Source of the DNA: Vibrio marinisediminis
GTDB taxonomy: Bacteria > Pseudomonadota > Gammaproteobacteria > Enterobacterales > Vibrionaceae
Reading direction: 5' to 3'
Length of the DNA stretch: 64,000 bases
Assembly (NCBI RefSeq): GCF_014050145.1
Contig: NZ_JACFYF010000002.1
Location: 496,001-560,000 of the forward strand
Under the pieces are notes generated by a model that saw only the letters and a list, made by a program, of their open reading frames with translations, was not told the DNA's origin and did no database searches. A program made the translations under genes and the position numbers. Within the stretch, counting starts at the first letter, position 1. Each line of letters starts with the position of its first letter. Below are positions 55,928 through 64,000 of this stretch, piece by piece.

Positions 55928-57001
55928 TCACGCTTCCGTTTCATTTTCCTGAGCTTCCGGTCCAGGTAAGGCATTCCATACCGCTTTAACCAAGGTCGCT
56001 AACGGAATAGCAAAAAAGACACCCCAGAATCCCCACAAGCCACCAAACACCAATACCGCCACGATAATTGCGACAGGGTGTAAGTTTACAGCTTCAGAAA
56101 ACAGTACGGGTACCAATACGTTGCCATCGAGCGCTTGAATGATGCCATAAGCAATCAGTAGATAATAAAAATCAGGCGATAAGCCCCATTGAAATAAGCC
56201 CACAATTGCCACTGGAACCGTCACCGCAGCCGCACCGATATAGGGAATCAAAACCGAGAAGCCTACCGCAACGGCTAGTAGCACCGAATAACGCAGATCT
56301 AAAATGGCAAATGTGACGTAACTCACCCCGCCGACAATCAGAATCTCCATTACCTTGCCGCGAATATAGTTTGAGATTTGCTCATTCATCTCTTCCCATA
56401 CCTTGGTTGCGAGTTTTCGGTTACGAGGTAAGACACCACTTGCCATCGCGATCATCTCTTTTTTATCTTTGAGCAAGAAAAACACAAGCAGTGGGACCAA
56501 AATGAGGTAAACCGCTAAAGTAGCAAGACTCACCAATGAAGCAAGTGACCCTTTAACCACACTTTCACCAACGCTAATTACTTGATTTTTCGCATTGGTC
56601 ACTAATGACTCAACAATCTGGAAGTTAGCCAGCTCAGGGTATTTTTGCGGTAATTCAGCAATCACATTCTGCAAGCCAGTGTACATATTGGGGATATCGT
56701 TGATCAGATTACCCACTTGCTGCCATATCGTTGGAACCAAGCCAAACAAAGCAATTAACGCCAAACTAAAGAAGGTAAGAATCGCCAATATGACTGATAA
56801 GGTTCGTGGAATACCGAGCTTTGAAAGCTTTGACACTGGCCATTCAAGTAAATAAGCCAAAACAATCGCAACTAACAAAGGTGCAATGAGATCACCGAAG
56901 AAGTAAATGGTAATGAAGCCAAATAGCAAGATCGCTACTAAGCTGACAGCATGTGGATCAGAAAAACGTCGTTTATACCAACGACTCACCATTTCTAACA
57001 T
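55928..57001 (-). CDS. perM: AI-2E-family permease (PerM/YfgO)
   Basis: A 357-residue membrane protein with about seven to eight segments, of the family named for autoinducer-2 export but mostly uncharacterised. Family patterns LLVAIVLAYLLEWPVSKL near residue 38 and GFSVLIPYIGAAAVTVPVAI near 240 are present. It overlaps the end of the upstream TusA-like gene by 29 bp, which couples their translation. bepA, its neighbour in E. coli, is divergent just beyond that gene. Confidence 0.9.
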   Translation of the reverse strand: MLEMVSRWYKRRFSDPHAVSLVAILLFGFITIYFFGDLIAPLLVAIVLAYLLEWPVSKLSKLGIPRTLSVILAILTFFSLALIALFGLVPTIWQQVGNLINDIPNMYTGLQNVIAELPQKYPELANFQIVESLVTNAKNQVISVGESVVKGSLASLVSLATLAVYLILVPLLVFFLLKDKKEMIAMASGVLPRNRKLATKVWEEMNEQISNYIRGKVMEILIVGGVSYVTFAILDLRYSVLLAVAVGFSVLIPYIGAAAVTVPVAIVGLFQWGLSPDFYYLLIAYGIIQALDGNVLVPVLFSEAVNLHPVAIIVAVLVFGGLWGFWGVFFAIPLATLVKAVWNALPGPEAQENETEA

Positions 57002-57224
57002 CTAGGGCGTTCCCTCTAGTCACGTTCAATGAGTAAAAACTGCCAAGCTCTGCACATTTAACATCAAATGCATGCTGACTAAGAAATCGGATAATATCTG
57101 ACTTGGAGCTAGGATCAGCCACCAAAATAATGATTTGCTCTCCTTCCCCTAACGCCATTGTATGGCGCTTTGCTAGAAGCAAAGACAAGGGGCAACGCTG
57201 ATCTCGCAAGTCTAATTCTTTCAT
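56973..57224 (-). CDS. TusA-family sulfur carrier-like protein
   Basis: An 83-residue protein of the TusA/YedF fold. The sulfur-accepting C11 is in RCPLS; the second proline of the usual CPxP is Ser here. It may carry persulfide sulfur, or be a redox or regulatory variant. It is coupled to perM by overlap. No tusBCD genes lie nearby. Confidence 0.85.
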   Translation of the reverse strand: MKELDLRDQRCPLSLLLAKRHTMALGEGEQIIILVADPSSKSDIIRFLSQHAFDVKCAELGSFYSLNVTRGNALDVRNGESLV

Positions 57225-57468
57225 CTTACTGACGATAGCCGAATAAACAGTATGAGACGCTCATTGTATACTTAACTGCTTATAATTGCTCGCCCTCTCG
57301 CGGCAGGGAAAAATAAAAAGCCTTCTACGAGATAAATGTGCAGATATGCTACAACTTTATTTGCTTTGAAACCCTGTCGACAATAAAGTGTCTATACATC
57401 TACTGGACGTTAACATGACAAGATCTTTAGTAGATACGTCAAGTCAAAAGGAAACTAACCTGCTAGCT

Positions 57469-58926
57469 ATGTTTAAACAAACGCGATCGCTTATTGCCCT
57501 TTGTATTGCGACGACTCTAAGCATTCCCTCTGCGCCCTTAATGGCCAATAGTCTCAATCTGCCTGATATCGGCACTGCAGCCAGTAGCACTCTCACTATC
57601 GATCAAGAGCTACAATATGGCGATGCGTATATGCGTATGCTAAGAAATCGAGCACCCATAATTACTGACCCTGTGTTGAGTGAGTATGTTGACACTCTTG
57701 GGCATCAGTTGGTTGCCAACGCCGATGATGTCAAAACGCCGTTTACCTTTTTCATGATTCGTGACCGTAACATTAATGCATTCGCATTTTTTGGTGGTTA
57801 TGTTGCGATTCATTCAGGCTTATTTTTGCATGCACAATCAGAGAGCGAACTCGCGTCTGTATTGGCCCACGAAATTGCTCACGTAACACAACGCCACCTT
57901 GCTCGAAGTATGGAAGAACAAGCTCGTCGTTCTCCAGTAACAATGGCGGCATTGGCAGGCTCATTACTATTGGCCATTGCCGCACCCGAAGCGGGGATGG
58001 CAGCTATCACAGCAACCACAGCTGGTAATATTCAAGGGCAGATAAACTACACCCGCAGTAATGAAAAAGAAGCGGATCGCTTCGGAATCGCGACATTGTC
58101 CAAAGCGGGGTTCGATGTAAGTGCAATGCCACGCTTCTTTGGTCGCTTAGCTGATGAATACCGCTACGCAACGAACTTACCACCTATGTTACTGACTCAC
58201 CCATTGCCACAAGATCGTATTACCGATACCCGAGCCAGAGCACAGAATTACCCGACGAAACAAGTTTCTGCCTCGTTAGACTATCATCTCGCACGTTCAA
58301 GAATTGTTGCTCGCTATGCGGGCATTAAATCAGATGCCGCGATTGATTGGTTTTCTCGACAAGAAGCAAAAGCGAGTAATGATATCAAGCCTGCTCTGCA
58401 ATACGGTCGTGCTCTAGTCTATCTAGACAATCAGCAGCTGGATAAAGCAGCGCCTATTCTTGAGCAACTGCATAAACAAGATCGCAATAATCGCTTTTAT
58501 ATTGATTCACTGTCCGATCTCTATCTGGCGCAAAACAAACCCGAGCAGTCTATCACTATGCTAGAGCAAGCATTGAAGTCTGAGCCCAACAACCCTGTTT
58601 TAATGATCAACTATGCCAATAGCTTGTTAAAACAAGAAAAATACGCTCAATCCATTCGTGTATTACAACGTTACACTCATGACAATGGCAACGATGTGAA
58701 CGGTTGGCATTTACTCTCGGAAGCGAATATTAAGCTAGGTAATAGCCAAGAAGATCTCGCGGCTCGTGCTGAAATTCTGGCACTCAAGGCGGGTTGGAAT
58801 AAAGCCATACAATATTACTCTCAAGCCAGCCAAATGGCAGAGTTAGGTAGTTTAGAACAAGCCAGATACGACGCACGTATTGACCAATTGATGGTACAAC
58901 GTGACCGTTTCATGGCATTACAATAA
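57469..58926 (+). CDS. bepA: Periplasmic metalloprotease/chaperone BepA
   Basis: A 485-residue M48 protease with a TPR tail that helps LptD assembly and degrades stalled outer-membrane proteins. A signal peptide covers about residues 1-26. The zinc site is HEIAH in VLAHEIAHVTQRH near 137, with the later Glu in EKEADRFG. The TPR domain starts near 330. ATG 57469 gives the signal peptide and a length close to E. coli (487); two earlier in-frame starts are less likely. Confidence 0.95.
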   Translation: MFKQTRSLIALCIATTLSIPSAPLMANSLNLPDIGTAASSTLTIDQELQYGDAYMRMLRNRAPIITDPVLSEYVDTLGHQLVANADDVKTPFTFFMIRDRNINAFAFFGGYVAIHSGLFLHAQSESELASVLAHEIAHVTQRHLARSMEEQARRSPVTMAALAGSLLLAIAAPEAGMAAITATTAGNIQGQINYTRSNEKEADRFGIATLSKAGFDVSAMPRFFGRLADEYRYATNLPPMLLTHPLPQDRITDTRARAQNYPTKQVSASLDYHLARSRIVARYAGIKSDAAIDWFSRQEAKASNDIKPALQYGRALVYLDNQQLDKAAPILEQLHKQDRNNRFYIDSLSDLYLAQNKPEQSITMLEQALKSEPNNPVLMINYANSLLKQEKYAQSIRVLQRYTHDNGNDVNGWHLLSEANIKLGNSQEDLAARAEILALKAGWNKAIQYYSQASQMAELGSLEQARYDARIDQLMVQRDRFMALQ

Positions 58927-58947
58927 AAATAAATAGGAGACTTTTAC

Positions 58948-59864
<917 letters not shown>

Positions 59865-59866
59865 TT

Positions 59867-60316
59867 ATGTCCGACACCCAGCCAGATAGTTTACTCAAAG
59901 GTATGAAGCCAATGACCAAAGCATTTCGCTTATTGGCACTGTGCGCTAATTTGGCGTTATTGACTTGGGTTGCGATATGGCAGATCTTTTTATCACCTCA
60001 TCCTCATATCAGCAGCACCACCTTAGCCATTGCTTGGTGTATCCCTTTACTGCTACCGCTACCCGGCATCTTAGCTGGCAAACCATACACTCATGCTTGG
60101 GCAAACTTTGTATTAATGCTCTATTTCCTACACGCGTTAACTCTATTGTACGTCGATGGTGGAGAGCGCTGGCTTGCAATGGTGGAACTACTGCTAACCA
60201 GTGGTGCGTTTGTTGGCAATATTCTTTATGCTCGCGCTCGCGGCAAAGAGTTAGGGCTAAAACTCACCCGCCTGTCAGAAGTTGAGAAGAAAGAAAGAGC
60301 GAAGTTTGACAAATAA
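59867..60316 (+). CDS. DUF2069 membrane protein
   Basis: A 149-residue protein with about four membrane segments (near 20-42, 52-70, 78-96 and 103-122) and a charged C-terminal end. It matches DUF2069, found behind wrbA-like genes in gammaproteobacteria; function unknown. ATG 59867 follows AAGGAGTGATT; the stop of the previous gene is two bases upstream. Confidence 0.88.
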   Translation: MSDTQPDSLLKGMKPMTKAFRLLALCANLALLTWVAIWQIFLSPHPHISSTTLAIAWCIPLLLPLPGILAGKPYTHAWANFVLMLYFLHALTLLYVDGGERWLAMVELLLTSGAFVGNILYARARGKELGLKLTRLSEVEKKERAKFDK

Positions 60317-60341
60317 ATCCTAGATTGAGCGGTAAAAATGA

Positions 60342-60368
60342 AAAAGGTCTAGCATTGCTAGACCTTTT
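60342..60368. terminator. Bidirectional terminator, DUF2069 / DUF2066
   Basis: Perfect 12-bp stem AAAAGGTCTAGC/GCTAGACCTTTT with loop ATT, between convergent genes. Confidence 0.92.
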
Positions 60369-60385
60369 CGTTATCTGTGAGCGCA

Positions 60386-61615
60386 CTAAGCATCAATATC
60401 GGTTTCTAGAACATCCGTTTCTGCTGGTGCTTCTTTCACTGGTTCAGTCGGTGTTGGTGCGGCGTATTTACCACCTTGCCATTCGAACATCAGCATAGGT
60501 TCTGGCGCAACAACAGCCGGAGCCTGTTCGATGATTTGCGGCAGTGTTTGCTCAGCGGTCAAATCACTCACGTCACCAGCTTGCGCTAATGGCTCAGGCT
60601 GAGCAGGGACAATTGTTGGTTGTACTTCGACTACAATGGGGGTTGCTTCACGCATACGAGTAACTTGTTGTTCAAACTCAGAAGGCGTTGCCAACAGATG
60701 CACCAAAAACGTGACTTGATTACCTTGGATTTTCAAGATATCCAGCGATGCAACAGAATTTAATTGCTGTAGCTTGCGCTCCAATACAAAAAAGTCGACC
60801 GCGTTATCCAAAGAAGTAAAACGAACCTTCACCGATTCCGATGATTCACTCGCGACCACAACACTGCTTTGCTTCGCATAGTAATCACTGATTTGGTTAA
60901 TCATCTTATCCGCTGCATCTGCACCATTATTGCTACCAGAAAGTGGCGCTTGGCGTGTGATACCTATGGTTTTTGGTGCTTGATCGTAGAGCGTCCAACG
61001 CACGTTGTTATTGCTTGCACGAACAACCAACACCGCATCGGCTGGATAACGTTGGCTAGCTTGACCAACAGGTAAGGCAAAACCACCCCAAAGATCAGAG
61101 ATGTTGATTCCCGTCACGTCATCAAAATCGCCGACAGGAATAGTAAGAGGTAGACCTCGTTCTGTTGCCTGAACCTTCATTTGCTTCAACGCAGCCGAGT
61201 TGGTGTGCTCCCAAGCAATTGCACGTTGTGACTGTGTTTCTTCCACCAGCCACACCAGAATATTGGCACGCTGTGCCGGCCACGTTGGCAATTGAGCTTG
61301 GCTCAATAGCCCATTTATCTGTGGGGCATTAAATTTCATCTTCAGGGTTTGCTGATCGTCTAGCTGTCCATAGCTGATTTGAGCAATGTATTGAGCACTC
61401 TGCTTGAGCGCTTTTTGTACCACTGGGTTACTTACCGAGTCTTGCATACCGGATGCACGAACAATCACTTGTTCCATGCCTTCAATACGCGCCTGCGCAT
61501 CTGGTTTATCTACGCTCTGATCTAACACAACCTGAGTTTGGTAAAGATCGACATTAGTTAGAGCTAAGGCAGGGAAGCCAATCAGACCCAATGCGAATAA
61601 AACAATAGAACGCAT
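60386..61615 (-). CDS. DUF2066 exported protein
   Basis: A 409-residue protein with a signal peptide (cleavage near residue 19, PALALT) and the DUF2066 body (LYQTQVVLDQSVDKPDAQAR near residues 25-44). The last 100 residues are rich in Pro, Ala, Gln and Glu and likely disordered. Function unknown. In many genomes it lies beside uraA or purine and pyrimidine genes; here it is divergent from uraA. Confidence 0.88.
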   Translation of the reverse strand: MRSIVLFALGLIGFPALALTNVDLYQTQVVLDQSVDKPDAQARIEGMEQVIVRASGMQDSVSNPVVQKALKQSAQYIAQISYGQLDDQQTLKMKFNAPQINGLLSQAQLPTWPAQRANILVWLVEETQSQRAIAWEHTNSAALKQMKVQATERGLPLTIPVGDFDDVTGINISDLWGGFALPVGQASQRYPADAVLVVRASNNNVRWTLYDQAPKTIGITRQAPLSGSNNGADAADKMINQISDYYAKQSSVVVASESSESVKVRFTSLDNAVDFFVLERKLQQLNSVASLDILKIQGNQVTFLVHLLATPSEFEQQVTRMREATPIVVEVQPTIVPAQPEPLAQAGDVSDLTAEQTLPQIIEQAPAVVAPEPMLMFEWQGGKYAAPTPTEPVKEAPAETDVLETDIDA

Positions 61616-61985
61616 ATTTTTCCTAGAATCAGTTACAGCAATTTAATCGCAGATGATAAGCAACTTATCAAATCTGAGCAACAAAAGCGCAGTCGAACTG
61701 ACCAACTTTTGACCTCAATTGCGAGATCAAGCGATCTCAAACTTTTCCCATGACGTCGACAATTATTCCAAACAAGTTTGAGGCCACTAACTGATTATTG
61801 ATAATTTTGATATAGACCTCGACCACAATTATTTAAACAATTGTTCTAATTCGGATTGAAATCGTTTGCAGTGGTGATAAAATCCCGCGAATTTTTATTT
61901 TGAGCCATCATTTCTCCGGGTCTGGCTGATAAACCAGCTAGATACTGCGAAATTGGATTATTTGTCACCACAAAGGAATAAAACA
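61616..61985. other. DUF2066-uraA divergent region
   Basis: About 370 bp without a gene. A partial PurR-like half-site AATCGTTTGC occurs at 61861-61870, 116 bp before uraA, with 10 of 16 consensus positions overall; too weak to call. Confidence 0.35.
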
Positions 61986-63221
61986 ATGAAAAATGCCATT
62001 CAAGGCGCGCAAATGCTATTCGTCGCATTTGGTGCTCTGGTACTGGTTCCGCTTCTGACGGGATTAGATCCTAGTGTTGCACTATTTGGTGCCGGTATCG
62101 GTACTCTAATCTTCCAAATTATCACCCGTCGTTCTGTTCCTATCTTCCTCGCTTCTTCTTTTGCCTTCATTGCTCCAATTCTTTACGGTGTTCAAACTTG
62201 GGGAATCCCTGCCACTATGGGCGGCTTAATGGTAGCTGGTTTAGTTTATGTGGCTCTTGGTGGTTTGATTAAACTGCGTGGTGTTGGAATCGTACACAAA
62301 CTATTACCTCCAGTCGTTGTTGGTCCGGTTATTATGGTGATCGGTCTTGGTCTTGCACCAACGGCTGTCAGCATGGCGCTAGGTAAAGCAAACGGTGTAC
62401 AAGTGATTGATGCCAACGCAGCCCTAGTGATCTCTTCTGCGTCACTCATTACGACTGTCTTTATCAGCGTGTTTACCCGTGGTTTCTTAAAACTGATGCC
62501 AATTCTAGGCGGTATTATTGTTGGTTACTCGCTAAGCCTATTCTATGGCATTGTTGATTTTACACCGGTACATCAAGCTGCATGGTTTGCACTACCAGCA
62601 TTCGTCATGCCGGAATTCAACATCAACGCTATTCTATTTATGATTCCTGTTGCCATTGCGCCTGCAGTTGAGCACGTAGGTGACATGTTAGCGATTTCAA
62701 ATGTAACGGGTAAAGACTACCTGAAGAAACCGGGTCTACACCGTACCATTGCAGGTGACGGACTGGCGACTATCGCGGCATCAATGGTTGGTGCACCGCC
62801 TAACACAACATACTCTGAAGTGACTGGCGCTGTGATGCTAACTAAAGCATACAACCCAGTGATCATGACTTGGACAGCAATTACCGCTATCGTACTTGCG
62901 CTCGTTGGTAAGCTTGGCGCTCTGTTACAAACTATCCCAATGCCAGTGATGGGCGGCATTATGATTCTACTGTTCGGTTCAATCGCAACCGTTGGTTTGA
63001 ATACGCTAATCAAAAACAATGTTGATCTGCATAAGTCACGCAACTTAGTGATTGTGGCGATCACTCTGGTATTCGGTATCGGCGGCATGGCGTTTGGTAT
63101 TGGCGACTTCAACCTACAAGGCATCAGCTTATGTGGTATTGTGGCGATCGTTCTAAACCTAATCTTGCCTAAAGATTTGGGTGAAAACCACGTGGTTGAT
63201 AATGCACAAATCCGTGACTAA
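61986..63221 (+). CDS. uraA: Uracil permease
   Basis: A 411-residue NCS2 transporter with about fourteen membrane segments. Substrate residues are in [13 protein letters not shown] near 225-237 (Glu) and in [11 protein letters not shown] near 275-285 (Glu). It brings uracil in with protons for salvage by Upp. ATG 61986 follows AAAGGAATAAAACA; an earlier start would add 11 polar residues. Confidence 0.96.
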   Translation: MKNAIQGAQMLFVAFGALVLVPLLTGLDPSVALFGAGIGTLIFQIITRRSVPIFLASSFAFIAPILYGVQTWGIPATMGGLMVAGLVYVALGGLIKLRGVGIVHKLLPPVVVGPVIMVIGLGLAPTAVSMALGKANGVQVIDANAALVISSASLITTVFISVFTRGFLKLMPILGGIIVGYSLSLFYGIVDFTPVHQAAWFALPAFVMPEFNINAILFMIPVAIAPAVEHVGDMLAISNVTGKDYLKKPGLHRTIAGDGLATIAASMVGAPPNTTYSEVTGAVMLTKAYNPVIMTWTAITAIVLALVGKLGALLQTIPMPVMGGIMILLFGSIATVGLNTLIKNNVDLHKSRNLVIVAITLVFGIGGMAFGIGDFNLQGISLCGIVAIVLNLILPKDLGENHVVDNAQIRD

Positions 63222-63254
63222 TTAACCCGTCTCTGGACAAAGCACAAAAATGAC

Positions 63255-63281
63255 AAAGGGTTGGCGATGCCAACCCTTTTT
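63255..63281. terminator. Bidirectional terminator, uraA / ybaK
   Basis: Perfect 11-bp stem AAAGGGTTGGC/GCCAACCCTTT with loop GAT, between convergent genes. Confidence 0.92.
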
Positions 63282-63302
63282 TAATGGACATTGTCTGCTG
63301 AT

Positions 63303-63779
63303 TTAATCAAGACAGAGTTCAACAAACTCCCCTCTTGTCAGCATCGCAAGGTCTTGCGGAGCTAATTCAATTTCAAGACCACGACGACCAGCACTGACCA
63401 TCATGGTTGCCAGATTTTGTGCGCTGCAGTGAATAAACGTTGGCAGTGCCTTCTTTTGTCCTAGCGGGCTAATGCCACCTACCACATAACCTGTGGTTTT
63501 CTGCGCAATATCAGGGTTGGCCATTTCAGCCTTTTTGGCATTTGCAGCCTTAGCGGCGAGCTTAAGGTTAAGCTTATGCTCCACTGGCAGAACAGCCACT
63601 GCGAGGTTCTTCGGCTCACCATTGAGGCAAAACAGCAACGTCTTAAACACTTGTTGAGGGTCATGCCCCAACGCTTCTGCCGCTTCTAATCCATAGCTCT
63701 CTGCACGAGGATCGTGGTGGTATTGATGAATGGTATGAACCACTTTTTTCTTTTTCGCGGTATTGATTGCGGGTGTCAT
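63303..63779 (-). CDS. ybaK: Cys-tRNA(Pro) deacylase YbaK
   Basis: A 158-residue trans-editing protein that removes Cys from mischarged tRNA-Pro. Conserved Lys and the GGISPLGQKKALPT segment near residues 98-111, and RRGLEIELAPQDLA near 133-146 are typical. ATG 63779 follows AGGAAATTTT and gives the family start MTPAI. In E. coli the same gene neighbours ushA, whose homologue ends upstream here. Confidence 0.96.
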   Translation of the reverse strand: MTPAINTAKKKKVVHTIHQYHHDPRAESYGLEAAEALGHDPQQVFKTLLFCLNGEPKNLAVAVLPVEHKLNLKLAAKAANAKKAEMANPDIAQKTTGYVVGGISPLGQKKALPTFIHCSAQNLATMMVSAGRRGLEIELAPQDLAMLTRGEFVELCLD

Positions 63780-63864
63780 AAAATTTCCTATCACCAATCA
63801 GGATAAACCACTGCAACTTTTTAAGACTTAGCGCAATAACTTATAGTGATGAGTGTCTAAAAAC

Positions 63865-63888
63865 AAAAAACGGCGCCAATTGGCGCCG
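63865..63888 (-). terminator. Terminator of the 5'-nucleotidase gene
   Basis: Perfect 8-bp stem CGGCGCCA/TGGCGCCG followed on the minus strand by six T. Confidence 0.88.
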
Positions 63889-63942
63889 CTTTAGTTAATG
63901 CGATCTGTTAAAAACAGTCAATAGTCAGTGTTTGTAAACGAA

Positions 63943-64000
63943 CTATTTGTAAACAATCTCGCCTTTAGGCGCGAATTTATTTACGTCTACAGGGCTATTC
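63943..64000 (-). CDS. ushA: 5'-nucleotidase/UDP-sugar hydrolase, last 18 residues (5' part outside)
   Basis: Only the C-terminal end NSPVDVNKFAPKGEIVYK and its stop are in the window. It resembles the end of E. coli UshA (SSPLDVSVYEPKGEVSWQ) and of Vibrio NutA-type 5'-nucleotidases, and its place next to ybaK agrees. A terminator follows. The rest of the gene lies beyond the right edge. Confidence 0.75.
   Translation of the reverse strand, partial: NSPVDVNKFAPKGEIVYK

Noticed and set aside
61861-61876. A PurR box before uraA
   Set aside because: Only about 10 of 16 positions fit the consensus and the symmetric half is poor; left as a remark in the intergenic entry.

Overview
The window is chromosomal DNA from a marine gammaproteobacterium, almost certainly a Vibrio. 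The clearest genus markers are the quorum-sensing block luxO-luxU with a divergent Qrr1 small RNA, a Vibrio-type MotY flagellar T-ring gene, several protein families common in Vibrio (VC2046-like, DUF2753, DUF2066), and Fur boxes of the Vibrio 7-1-7 type. The species cannot be fixed from the sequence alone. Most of the window is core genome. No integrase, transposase, integron, CRISPR array, phage gene, toxin-antitoxin pair or recognisable defence system was found.

Layout. 1-2.7 kb: the end of a YejM/PbgA-like inner-membrane protein, tRNA-Pro(GGG), tRNA-Ser(TGA) and a gene-poor stretch. 2.7-5.3 kb: a minus-strand UxaA-type lyase pair plus EamA transporter, behind a promoter carrying a FadR/GntR-like operator. 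5.7-9.6 kb: a diguanylate cyclase, a histone-deacetylase-fold protein, a Fur-box-linked 40-residue membrane peptide, an SDR and a small DUF3606-like protein. 9.6-16.9 kb: topB, grxD, sodB, a VC2046-like gene, an SDR without its catalytic residues, a low-Mr phosphatase, cobO/btuR and an exported propeller-like protein. A 126-bp ERIC-type repeat follows. 17-30 kb: asmA, udk, apbC/mrp, metG, an unknown anchored protein, udp (CRP site), zntA (MerR-type promoter), a MATE pump and a CBS protein. 30-36.2 kb: moaABCDE behind a structured leader (probable Moco riboswitch), the YvcK-family gene, luxU, luxO and qrr1. 36-39 kb: uvrB with a perfect SOS box, then an AT-rich gap holding a cluster of DnaA boxes, then tRNA-Asn. 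39-48 kb: rsxABCDGE-nth (RsxC has nine C-terminal Ala/Lys repeats), gloA, a Fur-box-linked DUF2753 gene and motY. 48-64 kb: rnt, a Na+/H+-antiporter-family gene, bamC, dapA, gcvR, bcp, an MCP, perM, a TusA-like gene, bepA, an arsC-like gene, a wrbA-like gene, DUF2069, DUF2066, uraA, ybaK and the last codons of a 5'-nucleotidase.

Functional links visible in the order: moaABCDE makes molybdopterin, and its leader is likely controlled by the product. LuxO~P with sigma-54 should drive qrr1 from the same gap that holds the luxO promoter. rsx-nth, dapA-bamC/gcvR-bcp and perM/bepA/arsC keep arrangements known from Escherichia coli.

I see no obviously new multi-gene system. The most unusual non-coding signal is the DnaA-box cluster upstream of uvrB, the same position relative to uvrB as E. 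coli DARS1. Next come the operator over the uxaA-type promoter, the Fur-linked miniprotein, the catalytically degenerate SDR, the one-cysteine Bcp and the repeat tail of RsxC.
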